Below, in pieces: positions 1 through 7,155 of a stretch of 17,579 nt of DNA. A program made the position numbers and the translations under genes. Below the pieces are notes generated by a model. The model did not search any database, had not been told where the DNA came from, and saw only the letters and a list, made by a program, of their open reading frames with translations. Numbering within the stretch: the stretch's first letter is position 1; every line of letters starts with the position of its first letter. Origin of the DNA: Candidatus Omnitrophota bacterium (lineage in GTDB: Bacteria > Omnitrophota > Gorgyraeia > JABMRG01 > JAFGKX01); assembly GCA_016928375.1 (NCBI GenBank), contig JAFGKX010000006.1, positions 1 to 17,579 on the forward strand. The letters run 5' to 3'.

Positions 1-30
1 TAAAAAAATGCGCGTAAAAACTTTAAAGCC

Positions 31-76
31 AAAACAGGACAATTCTAAATCGTTAAAAACAGGACATTTTAAAATC
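31..76. repeat. Tandem direct repeat, period 25 bp
   Basis: Two copies of a 21-base unit lie at 31-51 and 56-76 and match at 18 of 21 positions. The first 11 bases, AAAACAGGACA, are identical. The repeats end 25 bases before the -35 element of the smc promoter. Seen directly: the repetition. Inference: repeated short boxes like this occur at ends of some insertion sequences or as regulator binding sites; no transposase is in the window. The rest of 1-101 shows no gene. Confidence 0.6.
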
Positions 77-101
77 TGGTTGACATTATTTAACAAAACT
101 C

Positions 102-130
102 TTGACATGAAAGTTTCGCTCTGCTATCAT
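102..130 (+). promoter_or_regulatory. Sigma-70-type promoter of smc
   Basis: A perfect -35 TTGACA at 102-107 is followed, after exactly 17 bp, by -10 TATCAT at 125-130. The -10 is preceded by TG at 122-123, giving an extended -10. Transcription would start near 137, leaving a leader of about 100 nt before the smc start codon. Another TTGACA at 80-85 has no -10 at a suitable distance. Confidence 0.75.
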
Positions 131-144
131 ACTACTAATAGTAT
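129..144. promoter_or_regulatory. Operator-like palindrome over the smc transcription start
   Basis: ATACTA (129-134) and TAGTAT (139-144) form a perfect 6-bp inverted repeat with a 4-base spacer. It overlaps the end of the -10 box and the predicted +1. The position is that of a repressor operator, but an AT-rich 6-bp palindrome may arise by chance. No regulator is identified. Confidence 0.3.
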
Positions 145-169
145 TTTTCATCTTTGACGAGCATAACAT

Positions 170-223
170 ATGGTATATAAGGAAAAGTGGGTCGGTGGGT
201 TTTTTTATGCCCGCTTAAAATAA
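170..223 (+). other. Possible 17-codon leader ORF in the smc 5' UTR
   Basis: An ATG at 170 opens a 17-codon frame ending at TAA 221-223, 15 bases before the smc ATG. The predicted peptide, MVYKEKWVGGFFYARLK, is not recognised. A weak purine stretch (GACGAG, 157-162) precedes it. Its second half overlaps the leader hairpin at 185-216. A chance ORF of this length is entirely possible. Confidence 0.2.
185..216 (+). promoter_or_regulatory. Stem-loop in the smc leader
   Basis: AAGTGGGT (185-192) can pair with GCCCGCTT (209-216) over 8 bp, using two G-U pairs. A second GTGGGT copy at 195-200 can compete for the same GCCCGC partner, so two alternative hairpins exist. A run of T (200-206) lies in the loop rather than after the stem, so this is not a standard terminator. 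It may affect smc translation or transcript stability. Confidence 0.3.
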
Positions 224-238
224 AAAGAGAAATTATAA

Positions 239-3200
239 ATGTATTTTAAAAAACTGGAGATTTTCGGATTCAAGTCTTTTGCTGACAGGACAAAGCTTGT
301 ATTCGAACCAGGAGTTACGGCAGTAGTAGGCCCTAACGGCGTCGGTAAATCCAATATATTCGATGCCATAAAATGGGTGCTGGGCGAGCAATCCGCCAAG
401 GAATTACGCGGCGGAAAAATGGAAGATGTAATTTTTAACGGCACCGATACTACCCAGGCTGTAAATATCGCAGAAGTATCTCTCGTACTTTCCAACGAAG
501 ATAAATTCCTCCCCATAGAATACGACGAAGTTACAATAACCCGCAGAGTTTTCCGCTCAGGCGAAAGCGAATACCTCTTAAATAAAACACAGGTAAGATT
601 AAAAGATATCGAAGATTTACTTGCCGGCACGGGCATAGGCACGAGTTCCTATTCCGTGGCTGAGCAGGGAAAGATGGACAGGATCTTGAATTCAAGGCCT
701 GAGGACCGCCGCGAAATATTCGAAGAAGCGAGCGGTATAACAAAATACAAAACAAAAAAGAAAGAGGCCTTAAGAAAACTTGAACATACCGAAAATAATC
801 TGCTTAGGCTTGCGGATATAGTCAACGAAGTAAAAAGACAGATAAATTCCATAGAACGCCAGGCCAAAAAAGCACAGCGGTACCAGGAAGAATTTTCCAA
901 ATTAAAAGACCTCGATGTAAAACTTTCCTTGTATCGTTACAGGGGCATAAAAGACCAGAAAGGCGCAAAAGATAAAGAGTATGAAGAATTAGGGCAGAAA
1001 GAAAAGCTTTTCTCGGAAAAACTAAACAGCCACATAAGCAATTTGCGCAATAGCCGAAGCAGCCTGTCGAACTTAGACCAGCTTTTATCGGAAGCAAAAA
1101 CCCGCCTGATGAATACTGCCGCAGCTATCGAAAGAAACTTATCCAATGCCTCAATGAATAGTGAAAGGGTAAAAGAACTTGCTTCGCGGCGCGCGGGCCT
1201 GACATCGGAAATAGAGCAGGCGGAATCCAAAGTAGAAACTTTGAGCGGACAAATAAGCCAGATGCAGAAGGCCTTTGATGACTTAAAAGGTAAAAAAGAG
1301 GAGAAGGAAACTATAGTCAGGGAAAGGCAGAATGCCCTGGAAGGTATAGCATTAAGCAATAAAGAATCCGAAGGCATAATTTCCAAAAGTAAACTCAGCA
1401 TAATGGATAACCTGGCTAATCAGTCGAAATTAAAAAACGAAACAACCAAACTTCAGGGGGAAATAACCTCCCTGGGGTACAGGCACAGAAGGCTCGCGGC
1501 CGAAAAAGAGGCGCAGCGAGGGGAAATTTCTTCTTATAGCGGCAGATTCAAAGAAGCGGAATCTATATTACAACAACAAGCCGACGCAACAAATACTCAG
1601 CAGTCTGCGTTGACCGACACGCAGGAACAAATCAGGGCATTAAACAGCGAGCTTGTAAAATTGGATGAGCATATAGTTTCTTCGGAAAAATCTTTAGTCG
1701 GATGCAATTCAAAACTTGAGATACTGGTATCTTTAAATGAAAAAGAAGGCCTGCCTGAGGGGGTAAGGGCTTATCTGGAATTAGTAAAAAAATCGCAGGA
1801 AACAAAAGACGCGTTTGTAGGCATACTGGTAGATATTATCAAGGTAAAACGCGGGTATGAAAGAGCGATTGAGGCGGCATTAGGCGAGGAACTTCAATCA
1901 ATTGTCGTAAAAGATGAGGCATCCGCGATAAAAGCAATAGAGCATCTTAAAGATTATCAGAAAGGCAAAGCCTCTTTTATTATGCTGGATGGCTGCGCCG
2001 CAAGCAACAAGCAGCCGTATCCCGGCACTGCCGCAACCATGTCCGTTAAGGGCTTTATCGAAAGTGATCCATCCTGCGAAAACCTGATGTCTTATCTTTT
2101 TAATGGAATATTTTTCACGGAAAATCTGAAAGAAGCTGTTTTGGCTGTAAAAAACAGCCCGGATAAATCCGTAAAAGTAGTTACCAGAGACGGCAGCTGT
2201 GTTACGGAAAATAAAATCATAGGCGGAGGCGTAGGTTCTGCGGAATACATGGGTGCGCTGGGAAGAAAAGCCAGAATAGAACAGCTCAGGCAGGAAACCG
2301 AAGATTTGAACATAAAGATCGAACGCGCTCAAAGCCAGCGCCTTGAATTAACCGAAAAAATAGATTTACTACACAAAGCAAAAGAGCGCCAGGAATTGGT
2401 ATTGAAAGAAGAAGAGAAAAAATTTACCCGTAAAGAATCCGAAAAATTAAGGATTGAACAGGAACTCAAGAAACTCGAAGATGAATTTAAACTGGTTGAG
2501 GTAGAACTAGGCGATATACTGCAGCAGGAAAACACATTAAAAGAAAAAGAGGCCCTTTCCAGGGAAGCGTTAAGTGTTCTTGAGATTGAGCATAAGACCT
2601 TAGATGATATGATATCGACCAGGCAAAGAGACATAGAATCAAACGCAAAATATAAAGAAGATACAATAATAGGCCTTACCGAAGCAAAGACTGAGTTGTC
2701 TTTGCTTCTGGATAAATATACATCACAGGAAAGCGCCCTTAACCTTCTCAAGGAATCTTTATCCAGGGAAAGCTTTAATCTTGAAAACAGAAAAACTCAG
2801 ATAAAAGACGGCGCTGAAAAAACAAAGCTTCTTGAAGATGAAACCTGCAGGATGCTGCAGGAAAACGAGATCCTGGAACAGCAGAAACAACAGTTTTCGG
2901 CAAAGGTTGCAGAGTTGGAACAGCAACGTTATTCGATAAACACCGAACTTGAACGCGCCGAAGACGAAGCTCACAGCCTTCAGAAGGAACTGGACGGTTT
3001 AAAAAGCGGGCTTTCGGTACTGCATGTAAATACAACCGAATTAGGGTATGAAGCCGGCAGCGTGAAAGAGCGTATTTTGCAGGCATATAAATTAAACCTT
3101 GATGAAATCGAAATTACATTAGACGGCAATGAGAACTGGAATGAGATCGAGCTGCAGATCAACGGCCTTAGGGAAACCATCGATAATATGGGAGCGGTCA

Positions 3201-3919
3201 ATCTGGTTGCTATAGATGAACATAAAGAACTGCAGGAGCGCTACGATTTTTTAAGCGCGCAGCAGCAGGATTTATTAAACGCGAAAGAATCGCTCCATAA
3301 GGCGATAAACAAAATAAACCGCACCACGCGCCAGTTGTTTCTTGAGACATTTGAAAAAATAAAGCTTTATTTCAAGGATTATTTCAGGCTTCTTTTCGGC
3401 GGCGGCACAGCGGATATATTTTTGATAGACCAGGCAGATATTTTAGAGAGCGGCATAGAGATAATAGTTCGCCCGCCCGGGAAAAAGCTTCAGAGCATAT
3501 CGCTTCTTTCCGGAGGAGAAAAAGCCCTGACTTCAATAGCGCTTCTTTTCGCGCTGTTTAAGGTGAGGCCGAGCCCATTCTGCATCCTTGATGAAATAGA
3601 CGCGCCCTTGGATGAGGCGAACATAGACAGATTCGGCCGCATACTGCAGGAATTTTTGAATGTATCTCAGTTTATCATAATAACCCATAACAAAAAGACC
3701 ATAGGCATTGCGGATGTGATGTACGGTATAACTATGGAAAAAAGCGGTATTTCGAAAATTGTTTCCGTGAAATTTGCCGATAAAAAAGAGGAAAATAAAG
3801 AAGAAAATAAAGAAGGCAGTAAAGAAGAGAGCAAAGAAACAGCCGCAGAAATAGCCGCTGAGGCCAACTCTGAATCTGAAATTAAAGATAAGGAAGAGCC
3901 TGCTGCCGTAGAAGAATAA
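239..3919 (+). CDS. smc: Chromosome segregation ATPase SMC
   Basis: Structural maintenance of chromosomes protein, which acts as a homodimer on DNA with kleisin ScpA and ScpB to organise and segregate the chromosome. At 1226 aa it is slightly longer than typical (about 1150-1200). The head half has Walker A GPNGVGKSN (residues 31-39; valine where serine is usual) and a Q-loop glutamine near 143. Two long coiled coils (about 165-495 and 670-1020) flank a hinge with the IGGGVGS motif near 661-667. The C-terminal head has signature LSGGEKALT (1090-1098) and Walker B FCILDEID (1114-1121; catalytic Glu 1119). Residues 1182-1226 form a Lys/Glu-rich, then acidic low-complexity tail that probably accounts for the extra length. 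The start has only a weak purine stretch (AAGAGA, 225-230). scpA and scpB are not in the window. The gene has its own promoter and is convergent with the next gene. Confidence 0.97.
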   Translation: MYFKKLEIFGFKSFADRTKLVFEPGVTAVVGPNGVGKSNIFDAIKWVLGEQSAKELRGGKMEDVIFNGTDTTQAVNIAEVSLVLSNEDKFLPIEYDEVTITRRVFRSGESEYLLNKTQVRLKDIEDLLAGTGIGTSSYSVAEQGKMDRILNSRPEDRREIFEEASGITKYKTKKKEALRKLEHTENNLLRLADIVNEVKRQINSIERQAKKAQRYQEEFSKLKDLDVKLSLYRYRGIKDQKGAKDKEYEELGQKEKLFSEKLNSHISNLRNSRSSLSNLDQLLSEAKTRLMNTAAAIERNLSNASMNSERVKELASRRAGLTSEIEQAESKVETLSGQISQMQKAFDDLKGKKEEKETIVRERQNALEGIALSNKESEGIISKSKLSIMDNLANQSKLKNETTKLQGEITSLGYRHRRLAAEKEAQRGEISSYSGRFKEAESILQQQADATNTQQSALTDTQEQIRALNSELVKLDEHIVSSEKSLVGCNSKLEILVSLNEKEGLPEGVRAYLELVKKSQETKDAFVGILVDIIKVKRGYERAIEAALGEELQSIVVKDEASAIKAIEHLKDYQKGKASFIMLDGCAASNKQPYPGTAATMSVKGFIESDPSCENLMSYLFNGIFFTENLKEAVLAVKNSPDKSVKVVTRDGSCVTENKIIGGGVGSAEYMGALGRKARIEQLRQETEDLNIKIERAQSQRLELTEKIDLLHKAKERQELVLKEEEKKFTRKESEKLRIEQELKKLEDEFKLVEVELGDILQQENTLKEKEALSREALSVLEIEHKTLDDMISTRQRDIESNAKYKEDTIIGLTEAKTELSLLLDKYTSQESALNLLKESLSRESFNLENRKTQIKDGAEKTKLLEDETCRMLQENEILEQQKQQFSAKVAELEQQRYSINTELERAEDEAHSLQKELDGLKSGLSVLHVNTTELGYEAGSVKERILQAYKLNLDEIEITLDGNENWNEIELQINGLRETIDNMGAVNLVAIDEHKELQERYDFLSAQQQDLLNAKESLHKAINKINRTTRQLFLETFEKIKLYFKDYFRLLFGGGTADIFLIDQADILESGIEIIVRPPGKKLQSISLLSGGEKALTSIALLFALFKVRPSPFCILDEIDAPLDEANIDRFGRILQEFLNVSQFIIITHNKKTIGIADVMYGITMEKSGISKIVSVKFADKKEENKEENKEGSKEESKETAAEIAAEANSESEIKDKEEPAAVEE

Positions 3920-3928
3920 TTATTTTAT

Positions 3929-5083
3929 TTAAGCCAGACAGGTCTTATTCTTTCCCGTGTGTTTAGCTTTGTATAATGCGTTGTCAGCTGCTGCCGTAAG
4001 CTGCGATTTTGTTTTTCCGTCTTCGGGGAATGACGCAATGCCCGAAGAGAGGGTTACTTTCGCCGCGGGTTTTTTATGGCTGGGATTTTTAAACTGCTTT
4101 TCGATAAGTTTTCTTAGCCTTTCCACGATATAGAGCGCTTCCTGTTTGGTTATATCCGGCATGATTACCGCAAATTCTTCTCCGCCGTATCGGCACAATA
4201 AATCTTCTTTTCGCAAATGCGCCTTAAATATATAAGCGGTATTTTTAAGGAATGTGTCGCCTTTTTGATGGCCCAGCGTGTCGTTGTATGTTTTAAAATT
4301 ATCCATATCCATCATTGCCAGGGAAAGTTTTGTGTTGGTATCCGATTTTTCCTGAATCATTTTTTTAAGCAGATGCTGAAAATAACCATGATTCCAGACT
4401 TTAGTAAGGCTGTCTATGTTGGCTTCCTGCCTTGCCTGTTCATAAAACATGGAGTTTTCTATAGCCAGACCCGCCTGATCGGCAATCATGCCGAGTATGC
4501 GCATATCATCTTTGGTTATTTCTTTTTTTGTAATGCTGTTATCGACTAACAGCGCGCCCATTACCTTGTGCTGGCCTTTTAAAGGAACGCAGGCGCATGG
4601 ATAGGCGCCTATCTGCGAAAGCAAAGCGTCTTTTGCTTTATCTTCGGCGTTGAGCTTAAAACTCATTCCTTCAAGGGCTGTCATTGCCAGGATGCCGCTT
4701 TTTTCCTGCAGTGGAATTTTTATATTTTTTATTATGGAATTAAGCCGGGATTCCCTTACGTGTTTTTTTAAATCATGATATCTTTTTATCAGTTTTGTAA
4801 GAGTGAGCTCCTCTTTTTCTATGTGCGTCCAGATACGGTCTGCCTCCTGGGTGTCGGAGGGGCCTATACCCATAGTGCCCTCAAGGATTTTTTCCTTTTC
4901 ATCCATCAAGAAAAGCATAGCCCTGTTAAATCCCAGCCCGTCATGCGAGGTAACGGCGGTAAGTATGATATACAAAACTTCGGGCAGTTTTAATGTGGTG
5001 CGCATGGCATTGCTTATTTCATAAAGAAGCCAGAGCTCTGTTTTTGCGCGCTCAAGTTCTTTTTTTAACGCAGCGTTTTCCAT
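3929..5083 (-). CDS. GAF-GGDEF diguanylate cyclase
   Basis: Predicted cyclase making c-di-GMP from two GTP, 384 aa and without membrane segments, hence probably cytoplasmic. The N-terminal part starts with a short helical stretch and continues as a GAF-like sensor (about residues 20-200). The C-terminal GGDEF domain has the substrate-binding NDTLGHQKGD stretch and an active-site GGEEF at 300-304. RKED (291-294) lies five residues upstream of GGEEF, as in the product-inhibition I-site RxxD. A TTG codon upstream at 5119 is in frame but sits in the -35 box of the promoter, so the ATG at 5083 is the likely start. It lies 7-9 bp after the -10 box, implying a leaderless mRNA. The gene is divergent from the Wzy_C gene and convergent with smc. 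The GAF ligand is unknown. Confidence 0.92.
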   Translation of the reverse strand: MENAALKKELERAKTELWLLYEISNAMRTTLKLPEVLYIILTAVTSHDGLGFNRAMLFLMDEKEKILEGTMGIGPSDTQEADRIWTHIEKEELTLTKLIKRYHDLKKHVRESRLNSIIKNIKIPLQEKSGILAMTALEGMSFKLNAEDKAKDALLSQIGAYPCACVPLKGQHKVMGALLVDNSITKKEITKDDMRILGMIADQAGLAIENSMFYEQARQEANIDSLTKVWNHGYFQHLLKKMIQEKSDTNTKLSLAMMDMDNFKTYNDTLGHQKGDTFLKNTAYIFKAHLRKEDLLCRYGGEEFAVIMPDITKQEALYIVERLRKLIEKQFKNPSHKKPAAKVTLSSGIASFPEDGKTKSQLTAAADNALYKAKHTGKNKTCLA

Positions 5084-5090
5084 AGCCCGT

Positions 5091-5119
5091 ATATTATAAT
5101 TACAGACGGACAAAGTCAA
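5091..5119 (-). promoter_or_regulatory. Promoter of the GGDEF gene, apparently leaderless
   Basis: Read on the minus strand, -35 TTGACT (5119-5114) is followed by TATAATAT (5098-5091). That gives TAATAT at 17-bp spacing or TATAAT at 15 bp. The ATG at 5083 begins 7 bp (or 9 bp) after the -10, so transcription should begin at or within a few bases of the start codon, leaving no room for a ribosome binding site. Confidence 0.7.
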
Positions 5120-5126
5120 GAGAATA

Positions 5127-5155
5127 TTGACAGCGCTGTTCTGTTCTGTTACTAT
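5127..5155 (+). promoter_or_regulatory. Promoter of the Wzy_C gene, apparently leaderless
   Basis: -35 TTGACA (5127-5132), exactly 17 bp, then -10 TACTAT (5150-5155). The ATG at 5162 begins 6 bp later, so +1 should coincide with or fall next to the start codon. Its -35 box lies 7 bp from the -35 box of the divergent GGDEF promoter, together making the inverted repeat GTCAA-N7-TTGAC (5115-5131). Confidence 0.7.
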
Positions 5156-5161
5156 CGATTT

Positions 5162-6394
5162 ATGGCGATAAACATTGTAAACCGGCTGATGCTGTTTTTG
5201 ATTTTTTTAGTGCCGCTTGTTTCCTGCGTTACGCAGCCTTTGTTTTATAATAGCATTTTTATGTCCTTGCTGGGTTTATGCCTTGTATATGCTGTTTTAA
5301 GCCATAAAATGCCGCCGGCAGATAAATCTGTCATGCTGCCCGCTGTTTTATTTTTAGCCTATCTTGTAATCCCGGTTCTTTTTTCAAAAAACCCTTTAGT
5401 CAGCGCGCGTTATCTTTTCGAATTTAGCGTTTGCGTAGCATGCTTTTTGGTTTTTTCGAATGCCGCAAACGATTTAAAACGAAAAGTTGTTTTTGTAGTA
5501 ATACTAAGTTCTTTTTTTGTATCGTTATATGCTATTTATCAGCATTTTGCAAGTTTCGCCCTTATACAGCAGATGATATCGGAAAATAAAACAATATTGT
5601 ACGGGGTTGATACTGCAGCGCTTAAAAAAGCGCTTCGCCTGGGCAGGGCAGTATCAACTTTTCCGTCGGGCAACCTGCTTTCCGCATACCTTGCCATGAC
5701 CGGCATCGTATCCATAGGTTATATAAGCGATATGCGCGCTTATAATAAACGCTTTTTTTTGATAGTAGTGGTTCTTGCCGCAAACATTACAGCTGCATAC
5801 TTTTCCTATTCATTAAGCGGGGCTGTGTGCTTTGCCGCGGGTTTTTTGATGTTTTTGGCGTTTGTAATTTTTAAAAAACAGGAATTTTTCAAAAAATATC
5901 TTTTATGGTTTATTATTCAGGGAGTTGCAATTTTTGCGCTTTTGGCAGCCATGTGTATAAAATGGCACGATCTATCCGCAACTTTGAACTATCATCTGGT
6001 AAATTCCATACAATACAGGTTAGCGGCGTGGAAACCGCTGCTCGCTGCTTTAAGAGATAATCCGTTTCAGTTTCTGGGCCCCGGCAACTACAGGGTGTTT
6101 TCGGGAAATGAATACAGTATTTTTGTGCATAATATTTTTCTGCAATTGTGGATAGAATCCGGTATTACAGGGTTGATTATTTTTGTCTGGCTTATTATCT
6201 CTGTTTATAAAAAAGCCCTGCGGAATTTGTCATCTTCCGGCACGCGGCCGTATATGCAGATAGGGCTGATAGCTGCGGCCTTTGCATTCTTACTGCAGAA
6301 CATGGCAGAATTCAGCTTTTTTATAGCGCAGGCAGCTTTAATCTGGTGGATATTGTTCGCTCTTATGGCGGCAGACGATACATTTAAGGTGTAG
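5162..6394 (+). CDS. O-antigen ligase / polymerase-like (Wzy_C) membrane protein
   Basis: 410-aa polytopic inner-membrane protein with about ten hydrophobic segments spread over the whole length. A large hydrophilic loop before the last segments holds YRLAAWKPLL, then GPGNYRVF, then HNIFLQLWIESGITGL (H323, N324). The R-x3-W and HN-x2-L...E-x-GI-x-GL pattern is characteristic of the Wzy_C superfamily, which includes WaaL O-antigen ligases, Wzy polymerases and PglL/PilO-type O-oligosaccharyltransferases. All transfer lipid-linked glycan on the periplasmic side. Which acceptor is used cannot be read from the sequence. The next three genes are minor prepilins, so pilin glycosylation is possible, although that operon has its own promoter. 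No ribosome binding site precedes the ATG. The stop codon overlaps the next promoter's -35 box. Confidence 0.85.
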   Translation: MAINIVNRLMLFLIFLVPLVSCVTQPLFYNSIFMSLLGLCLVYAVLSHKMPPADKSVMLPAVLFLAYLVIPVLFSKNPLVSARYLFEFSVCVACFLVFSNAANDLKRKVVFVVILSSFFVSLYAIYQHFASFALIQQMISENKTILYGVDTAALKKALRLGRAVSTFPSGNLLSAYLAMTGIVSIGYISDMRAYNKRFFLIVVVLAANITAAYFSYSLSGAVCFAAGFLMFLAFVIFKKQEFFKKYLLWFIIQGVAIFALLAAMCIKWHDLSATLNYHLVNSIQYRLAAWKPLLAALRDNPFQFLGPGNYRVFSGNEYSIFVHNIFLQLWIESGITGLIIFVWLIISVYKKALRNLSSSGTRPYMQIGLIAAAFAFLLQNMAEFSFFIAQAALIWWILFALMAADDTFKV

Positions 6395-6420
6395 ACACCG
6401 CATAGGCGGTGTGATATAAT
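6392..6420 (+). promoter_or_regulatory. Promoter of the prepilin operon
   Basis: -35 TAGACA (6392-6397, five of six consensus bases) overlaps the stop codon of the preceding gene. Exactly 17 bp later comes a perfect -10 TATAAT (6415-6420), extended by TGA (6412-6414). Predicted +1 is near 6427, giving a short leader with ribosome binding site AAGGA at 6438-6442, 6 bases before the ATG at 6449. Confidence 0.7.
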
Positions 6421-6425
6421 TTTTT
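6395..6425 (+). terminator. Hairpin within promoter spacer; weak terminator or operator
   Basis: ACACCGC (6395-6401) and GCGGTGT (6406-6412) form a perfect 7-bp stem with a 4-base loop. Six T residues (6420-6425) start 7 bases after the stem, too far for a strong intrinsic terminator. The stem occupies most of the 17-bp spacer of the prepilin promoter, so an operator role is equally possible. Confidence 0.4.
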
Positions 6426-6448
6426 GTAAGGCAAGAGAAGGATTTTAT

Positions 6449-6775
6449 ATGGCAGGGCATCGAAAAAAAGGGTCAATAATAATAGCGTTTGTATTCATAA
6501 TAATGCTGTCTCTTACAGCCGCAAGCTTCTTTTTTATGTTAGGAGGAAGGGCGTCTCTTACCACAAATCAACTTAAGCGTATGCAGGCAGTTTATTATAC
6601 AGAGGCTGCGTTGTATGAGACATTTAACAGGTTCAGGACAGGGCAATGGAATCGTGTGACTTTTGTTTCAGGCATCGTAAACGTAAACAATGTTAATATT
6701 ACCGTTACAAAAGAAACAAGCACTATTCCCTATAGAATTTCAGCGGAAGTCAATTGCAGTGATATAAGGATGTAG
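6449..6775 (+). CDS. PilX/GspK-like minor prepilin
   Basis: Small protein of 108 aa. A short basic leader, MAGHRKKG, precedes a hydrophobic helix starting SIIIAFVFIIMLSL. Cleavage by a prepilin peptidase would fall between G8 and S9. The usual Glu at position 5 of the mature protein is absent (Ala there), as is typical for PilX and GspK type minor pilins. The stretch QAVYYTEAALYETFNRF resembles the region following the PilX N-terminal domain. It is shorter than most PilX proteins, and no clear C-terminal domain is visible. First gene of a three-gene operon, with ribosome binding site AAGGA 6 bases upstream. The next gene starts two bases after the stop codon. Likely role: tip or assembly subunit of a type IV pilus or type II secretion pseudopilus. 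Confidence 0.75.
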   Translation: MAGHRKKGSIIIAFVFIIMLSLTAASFFFMLGGRASLTTNQLKRMQAVYYTEAALYETFNRFRTGQWNRVTFVSGIVNVNNVNITVTKETSTIPYRISAEVNCSDIRM

Positions 6776-6777
6776 TT

Positions 6778-7155
6778 ATGCTAAAAAAAAGAACCGCTTT
6801 TACATATGTAGAACTTATAATCTCGGCGATGATGCTTATAATTGTTACAGCGGGAGTATTTGCGGCATTTTTAAGTTCAGCAAAGCTTACAGCATCATAC
6901 AGGCATGATGTGATGGCATCCATAGGCGCTCAGGGCGCGCTTGAATATGCGCGAGTCAACAACAAACATGATAATGTAGACCTTATTAATAATACCGATG
7001 CCGACGGTAATCCCTCGGCCTGGCCGTTAAACAGCGAAGTGAATAACCTGCAGGCTACATACAGGGTCGATGATGTTAATTTAGGCTGCACCAATACCGC
7101 ATATAATTTTAAACGCGTAACAGCAGAGGTTGTCTGGGATGAAAGAAATATTTAG
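6778..7155 (+). CDS. PilV-like minor prepilin
   Basis: 125-aa type IV prepilin-like protein. The leader MLKKRTA is followed by FTYVELIIS and a hydrophobic segment. Cleavage would leave Phe1 and Glu5 of the mature protein, as in N-methylated pilins. The residue before the cleavage site is alanine, a tolerated alternative to the usual glycine. The small polar remainder has no recognisable domain. Ribosome binding site AAGGA (6766-6770) lies within the end of the preceding gene, 7 bases before the ATG. The 3' end overlaps the next gene by 17 bases. Probably a minor pilin or pseudopilin; the PilV label rests on position and N-terminal form only. Confidence 0.72.
   Translation: MLKKRTAFTYVELIISAMMLIIVTAGVFAAFLSSAKLTASYRHDVMASIGAQGALEYARVNNKHDNVDLINNTDADGNPSAWPLNSEVNNLQATYRVDDVNLGCTNTAYNFKRVTAEVVWDERNI
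7125..7129 (+). promoter_or_regulatory. Ribosome binding site deciding the third prepilin start
   Basis: AGAGG at 7125-7129 lies 9 bases before the ATG at 7139. An in-frame TTG at 7130 directly abuts this site and cannot use it, so the ATG is preferred. Confidence 0.55.

Noticed and set aside
80..108. Second smc promoter using TTGACA at 80-85
   Set aside because: No -10-like hexamer at 16-18 bp; the 102-130 pair is far better.
1898..2751. Minus-strand open frames of 140-144 codons
   Set aside because: They are antisense to the smc hinge and second coiled coil; composition (Ser/Phe/Leu-rich) is what antisense of coiled-coil coding produces.
5084..5119. N-terminal extension of the GGDEF protein from a TTG at 5119
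   Set aside because: The extra 12 codons overlap the -35 and -10 boxes, and the TTG is part of the -35 hexamer; ATG at 5083 is the better start.
6449..6775. First prepilin as a frameshifted pseudogene
   Set aside because: It is short, but start, ribosome binding site and close coupling to the next gene are intact, and no continuation in another frame is visible before the next start codon.
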